Shown here one piece after another: positions 15,087 through 24,275 of a stretch of DNA of 41,985 nt; the first letter of the stretch is position 1; each line of letters opens with the position of its first letter. The notes beneath the pieces were generated by a model. The model made no database searches, was not told the DNA's origin, and saw nothing but the letters and a program-made list of their open reading frames with translations. This DNA is from Sphingomonas sp. (GTDB lineage Bacteria > Pseudomonadota > Alphaproteobacteria > Sphingomonadales > Sphingomonadaceae): contig NZ_JAIERS010000009.1 in assembly GCF_019746665.1 (NCBI RefSeq), positions 1-41,985 of the forward strand, in the 5' to 3' direction. Both the position numbers and the translations under genes were made by a program.

Positions 15087-16166
15087 CTAGATGGTCGGCT
15101 GCGAGACCAGATCGACCGGCCGCTCGGCATCGGACAAACGATGGCGCACCCGCGCGAGGGGCCGTTCGACCAGGCGGTACATCAGGTAAGCGACCGCCAT
15201 CGACGCGGCAGCGGCGATCGAGCCTTGCGCGATGCGCGGAAGGCCGGGCAAATTCTGCCAGATCGCGACCAAAATCGGATAGTGAACCAGATACAGGGTA
15301 TAGGAATACGTGCCGATCAGCCGCATCGGCCGCGACGTCAGCAGGTTGAGCACCGGCCCGCCGGTCGCCTGCAACGCGGCGCTGAACAGAACCAAGGTCG
15401 CGGCGCCCTGGATCGAATAGCGCAACCCTTCGCGCAGCAGCGGCGCCCGAAACACAAAAGTCGCAAGGATCACGCCGATCGACAGAATGAGCAGCCATAG
15501 CGGCGGGCGTTTGACCGGATCGAGTACCGGATTGCGCCATAATGCCAGCGCGCAGCCGAACAGGATCGAATCGATACGGGTGTGTGTAAGATAGTAGTTG
15601 GGCTCGACAATCTTGAAGACCAGGATGTTGATCAAGCGGATCGCCAGCACGATCGCGCAGGCGATCAGGCAATAACGTCCCAGCCGGTCCGCTGGCAGGT
15701 AGCGGCTGGCCAGGATGAAGATCGCTGGAAATAGCAAGTAGAAATGTTCTTCGACCGCCAATGACCATAGCGGCATTGGCAAGCCTGTGCTGTTCGTAAA
15801 CCAGGTGACGTAATTCTCAACGAACAGGGCCTGCCCCACTATCCCCCCTGGGTTTGGTTTCAGGTCAAGCATGCCTATTTGGATCATCAAGCCGGCCAGG
15901 ATCATTGAAATCCACAGCGGCGGGTTGATACGCAACAATCTGCGAATGTAGAATTTGCTGAGGCTTACGTTGCCGTTATTGCCTTTTTCGATGCGCAGCA
16001 AAGTGGTGATCAGATAGCCGCTGAGTGTGAAGAACAATGTCACGCCAAAGCCCGATGGGAAGGGTTCGACGACCTTCGTGTGACCGACGAACACGATCAG
16101 GATAGCAAGCGCCCGAATACCATCGAGAACCGGCATATGGCCCAGTCGGAACGGTTGCTGCGCCAT
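15087..16166 (-). CDS. Acyltransferase family 3 membrane protein
   Basis: A 359-residue protein of the acyltransferase 3 family (OafA/NodX-like), which O-acylates sugars at the membrane. It has about ten hydrophobic segments. The hallmark N-terminal VLDGIRALAILIVFVGHTKV contains the catalytic His, followed by FFTLSGYLITTLL, and WSLAVEEHFYLLFPA near residue 130. There is no C-terminal SGNH domain. It probably acetylates EPS sugars. It is 30 bp downstream of the Wzy-like polymerase on the same strand, so the two form a unit. The sequence is less GC-rich than most of the window. Acyl donor and acceptor are inferred. Confidence 0.88.
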   Translation of the reverse strand: MAQQPFRLGHMPVLDGIRALAILIVFVGHTKVVEPFPSGFGVTLFFTLSGYLITTLLRIEKGNNGNVSLSKFYIRRLLRINPPLWISMILAGLMIQIGMLDLKPNPGGIVGQALFVENYVTWFTNSTGLPMPLWSLAVEEHFYLLFPAIFILASRYLPADRLGRYCLIACAIVLAIRLINILVFKIVEPNYYLTHTRIDSILFGCALALWRNPVLDPVKRPPLWLLILSIGVILATFVFRAPLLREGLRYSIQGAATLVLFSAALQATGGPVLNLLTSRPMRLIGTYSYTLYLVHYPILVAIWQNLPGLPRIAQGSIAAAASMAVAYLMYRLVERPLARVRHRLSDAERPVDLVSQPTI

Positions 16167-16196
16167 TGCATGGTCTCCCCCGGAGTTTAGGCTCGT

Positions 16197-17813
16197 TCAG
16201 ACGATCGCGGCCGCCCGCGGGCGAGCAGTGTTCGTTAATCGGGGCACCGCCTTGCGCCCCTCGCGCCAGCACAGAGCGACCACGAACCCCAACAGAATGA
16301 AGGCCAGCGGGTGATTTTCCTGCTGACTGTAGATCGTTTTACTAATCAAGAAATTAACGATGGCGATCGACGCCGCGGCCAGATAACTAATGTCTTCGTC
16401 GCTGGATCGGAAAGCGGTGACCGCCGCTTGGCCCGCCGCCCACACGAATATCCCATAGTAAATTATGAAGCCGACCACACCGAATTCAAGAACGACCGAG
16501 AGGAAATAGGAGTCGATCGACAAGATATTCGTACCGGGCTGGATGAAGCCTAGTGTTTCCGCCGCGCGACCAATGCCATAACCTATGGGATTGCGCTCGA
16601 TAAGCGGAATGGCCATCTGCACCATGACCCGGCGCGCCTCGGTACTGGGCGCGGCCGAGCCGCCACCCCAAATCGCCACTTCCAGGCGGCGCCAGAGGAA
16701 CGAGGCGATGATGAACAGCCCCATCACCGCTGGATAAGCCAGCACGATCGCCGGTGCGATCAGGCTATCGCGCCGCCGCACCCAGCGCCGCAGCGCGAAG
16801 AACAGAATGTAAAGCGCGACCGAGGAGATGTACGCGATCAGCGCCAGCCGCGATCCGGTGCGCAGGACCACATAGAACATTGGCGGAAGCAAGCTCAGGA
16901 TCAGCAGGCGCACCCCGGCGCGGCGCGTCTTCATCATCAAGTGCAGCATGAAGGGCAGCGCCATGCCGAAGAACTCGCCCAGCCCGATGCTGGTCGAGAA
17001 CCGGCTCTGCACCCGGTAAATCCCGTCTGCCGCACGGACGATCCCTTGCAACAGCGCATCGACGCGCTCGTCAGGCACGGCAAGGAATGACGGGATACGG
17101 TTCTTCCACGGCAACTGTGCGTAGCGCGCCTCGTACATGCCGATCAGGATCGACAGGATCGTGAAACCGGTCAGGTAAATCGCGAGCCTCCGCGCCGACC
17201 GCTCTTGGGAAAAGTAGAAAAGCGCGGCGCCGAAGGGCACGAGCCAAGTGGTCAAGGCGATGAAGTAGCGATTGCTCGACCCCGGAATATCCTTCGACAT
17301 CGCGATGGACAGGCCCGCCAGCGCGATGAACACCACCACACCCCATGCGACATAGGGCGATCCGCTCATGATCGTCCGCAGTCGGACTCGCGCCGCCGGC
17401 GAGCCGAACAGCGCGTAAAGCATTAACGCCGTCAGCGGAAACGAGGTGAGGCGGACCGCCGTTATCCATGGCAGGCCGGGCAGATCCAAGGCGAGGTAAT
17501 CGGGCCAGCAGAAGAGCGCGAACAGGAAAGCAATCAAAAAGCGATCGATCCAGGCATAAGGCGGGCTCGATATCTGCGGCATCACCCAGATGATCAGTGC
17601 CGCGATCACGCCCAGGGGCGCGAGAAACGGGGTGGGGCTGCTTCCCGCCGCGACCTGCGTCGCATAAACATGGCCGTAGGCCAGACACACCACGAAGATC
17701 AGGACATGGCCGAGCCACGGCATCCCGGCGAGGAGCGGGGTTTGAGCATAGGGCGGCCGTGCCCGGACCCGCCGACGGCCACGGGTCGCGACGAAGAAAT
17801 CGGTTAGACCCAT
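16197..17813 (-). CDS. Wzy-like EPS polymerase / O-antigen ligase family
   Basis: A 538-residue inner-membrane protein with about 12 hydrophobic segments and a long soluble loop between residues about 225 and 275 (PWKNRIPSFLAVPDERVDAL). A periplasmic segment with the typical RTGSRLALIAYISS and ERNPIGYGIGRAAETLG motifs marks the Wzy_C/O-antigen ligase family. In Wzy-dependent systems it links lipid-borne repeats into polymer at the outer face of the inner membrane. The ATG at 17813 starts MGLTDFF. It lies upstream of the acyltransferase at 15087. Base composition is lower in GC than the housekeeping left end, as is common for polymerases. Confidence 0.88.
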   Translation of the reverse strand: MGLTDFFVATRGRRRVRARPPYAQTPLLAGMPWLGHVLIFVVCLAYGHVYATQVAAGSSPTPFLAPLGVIAALIIWVMPQISSPPYAWIDRFLIAFLFALFCWPDYLALDLPGLPWITAVRLTSFPLTALMLYALFGSPAARVRLRTIMSGSPYVAWGVVVFIALAGLSIAMSKDIPGSSNRYFIALTTWLVPFGAALFYFSQERSARRLAIYLTGFTILSILIGMYEARYAQLPWKNRIPSFLAVPDERVDALLQGIVRAADGIYRVQSRFSTSIGLGEFFGMALPFMLHLMMKTRRAGVRLLILSLLPPMFYVVLRTGSRLALIAYISSVALYILFFALRRWVRRRDSLIAPAIVLAYPAVMGLFIIASFLWRRLEVAIWGGGSAAPSTEARRVMVQMAIPLIERNPIGYGIGRAAETLGFIQPGTNILSIDSYFLSVVLEFGVVGFIIYYGIFVWAAGQAAVTAFRSSDEDISYLAAASIAIVNFLISKTIYSQQENHPLAFILLGFVVALCWREGRKAVPRLTNTARPRAAAIV

Positions 17814-18043
17814 CGCTCCCTACCTAACCGCCATGCCCGACCTGACGCCTGCTATCCTTCGGGCCATGGCCCTGTCAAATCGACTTCTGGATATAGTTCG
17901 TTTCGGTTCATCCTTAATTTTGTCGTTGAGGAAACGTACTGACTCGCCACTTAACCACTGCACTAAGTCTATCGTCAATGCGCGTGACTTTATTAACGGC
18001 GCCGGGGACGAATGGTTTCTCGAGCATTGGGGGTTTTCCTTAA
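17814..18043. other. Intergenic divergent promoter region, AT-rich
   Basis: A 230-bp gap between the polymerase start (minus) and the RTX beta-helix gene (plus). It is clearly AT-richer than the rest and holds no convincing gene; a frame at 17833-18141 overlaps the next gene and lacks protein-like features. A 12-bp palindrome GGGCCATGGCCC lies at 17861-17872. Promoters for both flanking genes are expected here but cannot be placed exactly. The sequence TCCTTAA directly precedes the ATG at 18044; no strong Shine-Dalgarno is seen. Confidence 0.4.
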
Positions 18044-20002
18044 ATGGCTGTATTTACCGTCGGCAACGTCGCGCAACTTCAGCGCGCAATCAGCTCCAGC
18101 AAGCCTGGCGATGTCATCGCTTTGAAACCCGGAGTTTATAGTAATATTACGATATCAGGGATCAACAAGATTGGCGCCGGTGTTACGATAGCATCCGCGA
18201 ATCCGGATAAGCCCGCCGTGATCACCGATCTGACGATCAATTCTAGCAGTGGATTTAATTTCTCCAATCTTGAGCTAACCGTTCAGAATGACGCGCCATT
18301 CCGCATCAATTCATCGTCGCGGATCAATATGGACAATCTTTTTGTTCATGGCACGCTGAATGGTTCATCGCATGATGACTATCGTGCTTTGGTGATCCGA
18401 GAAAGCCAGAGTATCTCGGTTACCAATTCACGGTTTACCGAGCTGACGGACGCGATCTCGCACCTGAACAGTAATGGCATCACCTTTGCCGGTAATAGCT
18501 TCAGCACGATCCGCGACAACGGCATCGTCGGCGGCGGTACCTCCGGCTTGAAGATCACCAACAACACCTTCACCAACTTCGATCATGTCGGCGATATTCA
18601 CCCTGACGCGATCCAGATTTGGACGACCAACACCACCAAAAGTGCGACCGATATCACGATCACGGGCAATACTTTTGATCGCGGCACGGGCGCGGCGGTG
18701 CAGGGCGTCTTCATGCGCGACGATGTCGGCAATCTGCCGTTCAAGAATGTCGTGATCACCGACAATCGCATCGTCGGCGCCGGCTATAATGGTATTGCCA
18801 TCACCGGCGGCGACGGCGTTACCGTCGCGCGCAACATCGTCGCCGGCTATACCGATCAGCAAAGCTGGATCGGGCTGACCAACGTCAAGAACACCGTGCT
18901 GAACGACAATGTCGCGACCGCTTACCAGTTCGTGAATTCGACGGTCACGCAAAGCGGCAACGTTCAGGCGATGCAGATCGCGATGCTGGAGAACGGCGCG
19001 GCGAGCCTGACCGTGACGCGCGAGATGCTCGGTTCGTCGCTCATCGGCAAGCTCGCGCTGCTCGGCTATATCGACAGCCCGTCCACCACGATGAACTATA
19101 CCTTTACCGAGGTGGTGGTGAACGGGACCGCCGGCGCGGATCGCCTGACCGTTGGGGAGATCGGTGACTATCGCCTGATCGGCGGCGATGGCGACGACAC
19201 GCTCAGCGGTGGTGGCACCGGGCGTCACACGCTGATCGGCGGCGCGGGCAACGACACCTACATCATCACCAAGCTGGGCGAGACGGTGGTCGAGGCGGCG
19301 GGCGAAGGGATGGACACGGTCGTCACCTCGATCGACTATACGCTCGGCGCCAATGTCGAGAATGGCCGGGCGCGCATCGGCGGCCTCACCATTCACGGCA
19401 ACGCGCTCGACAACAGCCTGGTCGGCTCGGCGGATGGCCCCGACACGCTCTTTGGCGAAGGCGGCAACGACGTGCTGCAGGGCGGCGCCGGCAACGACCG
19501 TCTTTATGGCGGCGACGGCAATGATCGCCTCTTCGGCGGCGACGGCAATGATTATCTCGATGGCGGCACGGGCAACGACACGCTCGTCGGCGGCAATGGC
19601 GACGACGTCCTGCTCGGCGGCATCGGCGACGATATTCTCGAAGGCGGCACGGGCGCCGATGTGATGACCGGGGGCGCGGGCCGCGACACCTTCATCTACC
19701 GCCCCGGCGACTTTGCCGGCGGGCTGGCGGCGTCGCGCGACACGATCACTGACTTCTCGGTGCTGGACGGCGACATCATCAACCTGTCGTTGATCGACGC
19801 GAACAGCAATACCGGGAGCGTCAACGAGGCATTCAGCTTCGTCGGCACCAATGCCTTCCAGAAGGTCGCGGGTCAGCTACGCTACGAAGCGATTGATGGC
19901 GGCGTCAATGTGATGGGCGATACCAACGGCGACGGCGTGGCCGATTTCTGCATCTTCCTCGCCGGGGTGCACGCGATCACCGCGAGCAGCTTCGTGCTGT
20001 AA
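18044..20002 (+). CDS. RTX-tagged right-handed parallel beta-helix protein (secreted polysaccharide-modifying enzyme)
   Basis: A 652-residue protein without an N-terminal signal peptide. Residues about 1-300 form a right-handed parallel beta-helix with Asn-rich turns ([27 protein letters not shown]) and a conserved IHPDAIQIW motif at residues 185-193 (His186). Residues about 375-550 hold many glycine/aspartate nonapeptide repeats of the GGxGNDxL type that bind calcium. A C-terminal TFIYRPGDF...DTITDFS...DIINLS domain is the usual type I secretion signal region. It would leave the cell through a type I secretion system such as the one at 36953-40055. Beta-helix proteins of this kind are polysaccharide lyases or epimerases. 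The first 450 bp are much AT-richer (about 42% GC in two 60-base samples) than the repeats (about 72%). Enzyme specificity is unknown. Confidence 0.88.
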   Translation: MAVFTVGNVAQLQRAISSSKPGDVIALKPGVYSNITISGINKIGAGVTIASANPDKPAVITDLTINSSSGFNFSNLELTVQNDAPFRINSSSRINMDNLFVHGTLNGSSHDDYRALVIRESQSISVTNSRFTELTDAISHLNSNGITFAGNSFSTIRDNGIVGGGTSGLKITNNTFTNFDHVGDIHPDAIQIWTTNTTKSATDITITGNTFDRGTGAAVQGVFMRDDVGNLPFKNVVITDNRIVGAGYNGIAITGGDGVTVARNIVAGYTDQQSWIGLTNVKNTVLNDNVATAYQFVNSTVTQSGNVQAMQIAMLENGAASLTVTREMLGSSLIGKLALLGYIDSPSTTMNYTFTEVVVNGTAGADRLTVGEIGDYRLIGGDGDDTLSGGGTGRHTLIGGAGNDTYIITKLGETVVEAAGEGMDTVVTSIDYTLGANVENGRARIGGLTIHGNALDNSLVGSADGPDTLFGEGGNDVLQGGAGNDRLYGGDGNDRLFGGDGNDYLDGGTGNDTLVGGNGDDVLLGGIGDDILEGGTGADVMTGGAGRDTFIYRPGDFAGGLAASRDTITDFSVLDGDIINLSLIDANSNTGSVNEAFSFVGTNAFQKVAGQLRYEAIDGGVNVMGDTNGDGVADFCIFLAGVHAITASSFVL

Positions 20003-20010
20003 GCGCCTGG

Positions 20011-20045
20011 AGCGCCAGGGCGCGATCGCCGCGCGGCCTGGCGCT
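20011..20045. terminator. Bidirectional terminator hairpin between convergent genes
   Basis: AGCGCCAGG (20011-20019) and CCTGGCGCT (20037-20045) form a perfect 9-bp stem, extended by an inner GCGCG/CGCGC pairing. It lies 9 bases after the RTX gene stop, and its right arm touches the stop codon of the convergent VOC gene. The position and symmetry fit a terminator serving both strands, although no long T tract follows. Confidence 0.65.
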
Positions 20046-20446
20046 CACAAGGGTTGTACGAACTCGACGATGATACCGCGGGTCGCGATCGGCGGCAGGA
20101 AATTGCACAGGAAAGGCCCCGCGCCCTTTACCGGCTCGGGCTCGATCAGCGGCGTGCCCTCCGCCGCGAAGCGCGCCATCGTCGCGCGCAAATCGGGCAC
20201 AGCCAGGGCGATATGGTGCAGGCCCCCCGCTCCCTTGTTGAACTTTAGCAGTGGTCCGCCATCGGGCACGACGAACTCGATCGGCGAGCTGCCCGGCGCC
20301 GCCTGGGTGAAAATGCACAAGGCGTGAAATTGCGGGACATAACCGCGATAATCCTCGCTCAGCCCGAGCAGCGCCATCTGCCGGGCGACCGCCTCTTCAT
20401 CGGGCTGGACGATGCCGACATGATGCAGGGGAAGATCATGAAACAT
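20045..20446 (-). CDS. VOC-family (methylmalonyl-CoA epimerase-like) protein
   Basis: A 133-residue protein made of two glyoxalase-type beta-alpha-beta-beta-beta units. It starts LHHVGIVQPDEEAVARQMALLG and has a second metal-ligand block, GLHHIALAVPDL, near residue 75; IEFVVPD and IIVEFVQP supply the Glu ligands. These are the metal-binding positions of methylmalonyl-CoA epimerase and related VOC enzymes. It is the last gene of the FkbH/ACP/MBOAT operon, and its start lies 11 bases inside the end of the preceding acyltransferase gene. In that setting an epimerase or isomerase for the ACP- or CoA-bound acyl group is plausible, but this is inference. Other VOC activities (glyoxalase, dioxygenase, resistance) are possible. 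Confidence 0.85.
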   Translation of the reverse strand: MFHDLPLHHVGIVQPDEEAVARQMALLGLSEDYRGYVPQFHALCIFTQAAPGSSPIEFVVPDGGPLLKFNKGAGGLHHIALAVPDLRATMARFAAEGTPLIEPEPVKGAGPFLCNFLPPIATRGIIVEFVQPL

Positions 20447-21605
20447 GGGGCGCCTCCGGCTTGGTAAACATCGCCGCCCGGGCGACCAGCCAGCGCCGGC
20501 AAGGGATTTCGATCCAGCGATAGCTCGCCATCGCGATCAGGGTCGACAGGGCGATTCCGGTGATCAGCGCGAGAAGCGCGCCGGGCACGTCGGCGGGGCG
20601 CCACATCGGGAACAGCCCGGTGAACAGGATCAGCCCAACCGCGAGATGGACCATATAGACCGAATAGGAAATCTCACCGAGATAGACCGGCAACGGCGCC
20701 GACCAGAAGCGCAGCGCGCGGTAGCGCGCCGCATCCGCCGCGAAGAACACCAGCCCGGCAAGCCCGAGCACCGCCAGCGCGGCGCAGGCGGGGGCCAAGG
20801 TTTTGGCGACCGTCGCCCCCACGGTGAGCAGCGCCACGACGGCGGCGCCGCTCGCGGCAAAGCCGGCCGGCGCCAGTCGGGCACCCGCCGAACGGGTCTC
20901 CCCGAAGCGGTAGAGGATCATGCCGAGCATGAATTCAGGCACGATCCGCAAAATGCCCACATTCCAGGTCAGCCGCGTCAGCTCGGTGTGCAACAGCTTG
21001 TCGATCGCCAGCGCGAGCAACAGGAAGAACGCCGCCACGATCACGACGCGAGCGCCATCGCCGCCGGGCAAATGGCGCCGAGCGACGATGAAGATCGGGA
21101 ACAGCAGATAGGCGAACCATTCGGCACTGATCGACCAGGACGGCTGGTTGAGCCACAATTGGCTGGTGGCCCCCCAGGCATGGATCAGGGTGAGATGCGC
21201 GACGAACGCGCGCATCGCCGCGTTGCGTTGCTCGGGCTCCAACGCATCGGCACCGAGCCAGACATCGGCGCGCAGCAGCCCCCGCTGCGCGAGCACCGCC
21301 AACAGCAGGAACACCGCCAGCGTGACGAGATGCATGGGGTAGATACGCGCGAACCGCTTCACGAGGAACGACCAATAGTTGAACGCCCCACGCTGGATCT
21401 GCGGCAGATAGACATGGGTGAGGATGAAGCCCGACAGCACGAAGAAGAAATCCACGCCGAGATAACCCTGGCCGAGCACCGGAATCGCCTCGATCCCCGG
21501 TACGGCGGTGAAATGGGTGTAGTGAAACAGCACCACCCAGGCGGCGGCGAGGTATCGAAGCCCGGTGAGGGCCGCGATGTCGCGTGGAAATGGCGGCGGC
21601 GTCAC
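20436..21605 (-). CDS. Acyltransferase family 3 membrane protein
   Basis: A 389-residue polytopic protein of the acyltransferase 3 family. The hallmark segments are ALTGLRYLAAAWVVLFHYTHF (catalytic His in the first helix), GVDFFFVLSGFILTHVYLP, VKRFARIYPMHL and NQPSWSISAEWFAYLLFP. It would transfer acetyl or another acyl group to EPS sugars at the inner membrane. The start is GTG at 21605, directly after the stop of the SGNH gene (21607), and the 3' end overlaps the VOC gene by 11 bases. It is thus an integral part of the acyl-decoration operon. It differs from the second family-3 member at 15087. The acyl group is unknown. Confidence 0.88.
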   Translation of the reverse strand: MTPPPFPRDIAALTGLRYLAAAWVVLFHYTHFTAVPGIEAIPVLGQGYLGVDFFFVLSGFILTHVYLPQIQRGAFNYWSFLVKRFARIYPMHLVTLAVFLLLAVLAQRGLLRADVWLGADALEPEQRNAAMRAFVAHLTLIHAWGATSQLWLNQPSWSISAEWFAYLLFPIFIVARRHLPGGDGARVVIVAAFFLLLALAIDKLLHTELTRLTWNVGILRIVPEFMLGMILYRFGETRSAGARLAPAGFAASGAAVVALLTVGATVAKTLAPACAALAVLGLAGLVFFAADAARYRALRFWSAPLPVYLGEISYSVYMVHLAVGLILFTGLFPMWRPADVPGALLALITGIALSTLIAMASYRWIEIPCRRWLVARAAMFTKPEAPHVS

Positions 21606-21606
21606 C

Positions 21607-22713
21607 TCAGGGCACCGCCCGGTCGGAGCGCCGGGCGGCGGACTGCGCCTCCAGCCGGGCGCTCAACAGCTTGGCGAGCCGCGCGGTCGCGAGGCGCGTG
21701 CCGAAGCGGTTGAAATGGCCGTAATCGGCGAAGAGCCCGGGATTATCGGCGAACGATCCGAAATCGAGCACCGGCCCCAGCCGCTGGTAAAAGTCGAGAT
21801 CGCCAATGCCGCGGTGATCGGCATAGCCCGGCAAGTACAGAAAAATCAGCTTGGCGCCGCGCGCCCGCGCGAGGGCGGCGATCTGCCGGGTATAATGACG
21901 CTCGACCGCGAATTCGAGGTCGCCCGCCGCCGCCGGCAGGAAGCGCGCGCGCCCCTCGGGCTTGGCCGCGCGCTGCTCGGCGAGCTCGGTGGCGCTATGA
22001 ACCTTTTCGCGATCGACGATGCGGCCGTCAGGCAGACGGAAGCTCTTGCTCGAATCCAAATTTGGCCCGGCATAATGCTTGGGATCGAGCCGGGGGGCAT
22101 CGCCGAACAGCGTCGGCGCCTGTGACTGGATGAACAGCGAGAGCTGGCGATAGGGGAGCGCGGCGAGCGCGTCCAGATAATCGCGGTTGAGCAGCGCCGG
22201 AGCGCTTATCACGTCGCGCGCGTCGGCGAGATCGCGGAACGCGGGATGCCCATCGCGCGGCATCCGCTCGATCACCGAGAGGATCAGCAGCTTTACCTCG
22301 GGATGGCGGGCAAGGAGGCGCTTGACGAGAACATAATGCATGTTCCGTCCCTCTTGCGGCATCGCCAGATTGGCGACGTTCAGCGGACGATCGAGCCGCG
22401 CGCGGAGTTGGGACTGCAGCCCCGGCCCGCTAACCCCCGCCTCAAGCCGCGAATTGCCGATGATCGCGATATCGATCGGCGTCGGGTCGAACTCGATCCG
22501 CTCATAGCGCCATTGGCTGCGGAACTGGATCGTCTTCGCCAGCTGCTGGTAGCGGATATAGGGATCATGGGGCAGCGCGACCAGCGCCGCCGCCGCGACG
22601 AGCGCGGTCGCGAAGCTTGTCAACGCGAGCAGCAGCGGTGACGACCAGCGCAGCTCGATCGCCGCCGGTGCCGGTGCCTTGCCTTTGGGCTCCAGGGTTG
22701 CCGCGCGCGCCAT
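21607..22713 (-). CDS. DltD/AlgJ-like SGNH membrane-anchored protein
   Basis: A 368-residue protein with a cytoplasmic basic N-terminus, one membrane helix (residues about 25-48) and a periplasmic SGNH/GDSL-type domain. The nucleophile motif is IIGNSRLEAG (Ser88); the Asp-His pair is DYGHFN near the C-terminus (Asp330, His333). MBOAT proteins in Dlt, alginate and related acylation systems work with such single-span SGNH partners, which complete acyl transfer to the polymer outside the membrane. The ATG at 22713 overlaps the MBOAT stop by one base (TGATG), so the two are translationally coupled. The upstream-extended frame to 22818 lies inside the MBOAT gene. All catalytic residues appear intact. 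Confidence 0.8.
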   Translation of the reverse strand: MARAATLEPKGKAPAPAAIELRWSSPLLLALTSFATALVAAAALVALPHDPYIRYQQLAKTIQFRSQWRYERIEFDPTPIDIAIIGNSRLEAGVSGPGLQSQLRARLDRPLNVANLAMPQEGRNMHYVLVKRLLARHPEVKLLILSVIERMPRDGHPAFRDLADARDVISAPALLNRDYLDALAALPYRQLSLFIQSQAPTLFGDAPRLDPKHYAGPNLDSSKSFRLPDGRIVDREKVHSATELAEQRAAKPEGRARFLPAAAGDLEFAVERHYTRQIAALARARGAKLIFLYLPGYADHRGIGDLDFYQRLGPVLDFGSFADNPGLFADYGHFNRFGTRLATARLAKLLSARLEAQSAARRSDRAVP

Positions 22714-24260
22714 CAGAAGTTGAAGTAGATGAACTCGGTGGTGCCACGCGAGATGAAAACGATGCCCAGCATCAGGATCAGCCCGGTCACCACGCTCCAC
22801 CCCAGGGTCGGGCGCCAATGATACGAGATCGGCGGCAGCCCCACGCTACGCCACTTCTTCCACTCAAGCGCCGGCGTTACCCCGGTCATGAAATGCTGCG
22901 TGTTGGGCAACAGCGCGACGATCAGGGCGCCGACCATCAGAACCAGCGCCATGCCCGCCGCGCCGAAAGGGACGCGCGTCGGCCAATCGCCGGCCAGCGA
23001 ATGCAAGCCCAGCATGTCGGCGAAGAACTGCCCCGTCACCCCGACATCGGCGGCGCGGAACGGCACCACTGCGGCGACGAAGCAGGTGACCGTCAGCACA
23101 TGGGCCAAGGCGCGCTCCCAGCCCGGTTCGACCCGCCCCTTGCGGCGCTTCTTGGTCGCGAAGGCCCAGGCTTCATAGCTCGCGACGAACACGCCGTGCA
23201 TCGCGCCGAAGATGAAGAAGTTCCACCCTGCCCCGTGCCAGGCGCCGATGATCACCATCGCAAGGAAAGTCGGCAGCAGTGTCGACAGCGCCAGAAACGC
23301 GAGCGCGCCGCTGCTATGCCCGGCCGCCCAGCGCGCGAGCGGGATCGAGAGCGGCTGGAAGATGTAGCTCTGAACGAAGCGGCTGAGCGTCATGTGCCAG
23401 CGCCGCCACAGCTCGGCCATGTTGCGCGCGCGCAGCGGCGAATGGAAGTTGAGCGGCATCACCACGCCGAACATGCGCGCGAGGCCAATCGCCATGTCGG
23501 AATAGCCGGAAAAGTCGAAATAGATTTGCAGCGTATAGGCGGCCGCGGCCAGCCATGCGCCAACCATGCCGGGCGCCGCCCCGTCACGCGCCGCGTCGAA
23601 AATGGGCGTCGCGTAAAGCGCGGCCGTATCGGCGAGCACGGTTTTCTTGAACAGGCCGATCGCGAAGATGGTGAGCCCCGCGACCATGTCGCGCCCGGCC
23701 GCCGTACGTCGCGGCGGCGCGGCGAGCTGCGGCTCGAGCTCTGAATAATGAACGATCGGCCCCGCGATCAGCTGCGGGAAGAAGAGCACGAAAGTGCTAA
23801 ACTCGCTCACCCCGCCCAGCCGAACCTTGCCGCGCGCGATATCGAACAGCAGCGCGATCTTCTGGAAAGTGAAGAATGAAATCGCGAGCGGCAGCACGAT
23901 CCGGCCGACACCGATGTCGGTGCCGAGCAGCGCATTGATGTTGTCGATGAAGAAATTGAAATATTTGAAATAAAAGAGCAGCGCCAGGTTAAACCCGACG
24001 CCACCGATGAGCAGCCAGTTGCGACGGCGTTTGCGCTCGGCCGGTGTTCGTTGCAGCAGCTGGCCGACCGCGTAATTCACCATCATCGCCGCGATCAGCA
24101 GCAGCGCGTAACGCGGCGCCCAATAGGCATAGAAAAACAGGCTGGCCAGGATCAGCCACCACAGCCGCGGCCGATGCCAGGGCAAAGCCGCCAACAGCCA
24201 ATAGCCGGTCAACGTGACTGGCAGAAAGCCGAAAATGAAGACGATCGAGTTGAACAACAT
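22713..24260 (-). CDS. MBOAT family O-acyltransferase (AlgI/DltB-like)
   Basis: A 515-residue membrane-bound O-acyltransferase with about 11 hydrophobic segments. The catalytic His is His342 in IIGAWHGAGWNFFIFG; the family blocks YWAPRYALLL, FFPQLIAGPIVHYSEL, YFDFSGYSDMAIGLARMFG and FNSPL-like NFHSPLRARNMAELWRRWHMTLS are all present. AlgI-type proteins move acyl groups from a cytoplasmic carrier through the membrane to a polysaccharide. Here the carrier is probably the ACP encoded at 27120-27356. It starts 15 bases after the methyltransferase stop and is coupled to the SGNH partner downstream. The acyl group is inferred to be glyceryl or a derivative from the FkbH-like gene in the operon; acetyl is the main alternative. 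Confidence 0.92.
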   Translation of the reverse strand: MLFNSIVFIFGFLPVTLTGYWLLAALPWHRPRLWWLILASLFFYAYWAPRYALLLIAAMMVNYAVGQLLQRTPAERKRRRNWLLIGGVGFNLALLFYFKYFNFFIDNINALLGTDIGVGRIVLPLAISFFTFQKIALLFDIARGKVRLGGVSEFSTFVLFFPQLIAGPIVHYSELEPQLAAPPRRTAAGRDMVAGLTIFAIGLFKKTVLADTAALYATPIFDAARDGAAPGMVGAWLAAAAYTLQIYFDFSGYSDMAIGLARMFGVVMPLNFHSPLRARNMAELWRRWHMTLSRFVQSYIFQPLSIPLARWAAGHSSGALAFLALSTLLPTFLAMVIIGAWHGAGWNFFIFGAMHGVFVASYEAWAFATKKRRKGRVEPGWERALAHVLTVTCFVAAVVPFRAADVGVTGQFFADMLGLHSLAGDWPTRVPFGAAGMALVLMVGALIVALLPNTQHFMTGVTPALEWKKWRSVGLPPISYHWRPTLGWSVVTGLILMLGIVFISRGTTEFIYFNF

Positions 24261-24275
24261 GGCGGTGGCGGACGA

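Noticed and set aside
17861..17872. 12-bp palindrome GGGCCATGGCCC
   Set aside because: Too short and without a loop or T tract; such GC-rich palindromes are common here, so no function is claimed.
19170..19700. Tandem repeats that look like a CRISPR or satellite array
   Set aside because: They encode the calcium-binding nonapeptides of the RTX protein in one open frame; there are no spacers.
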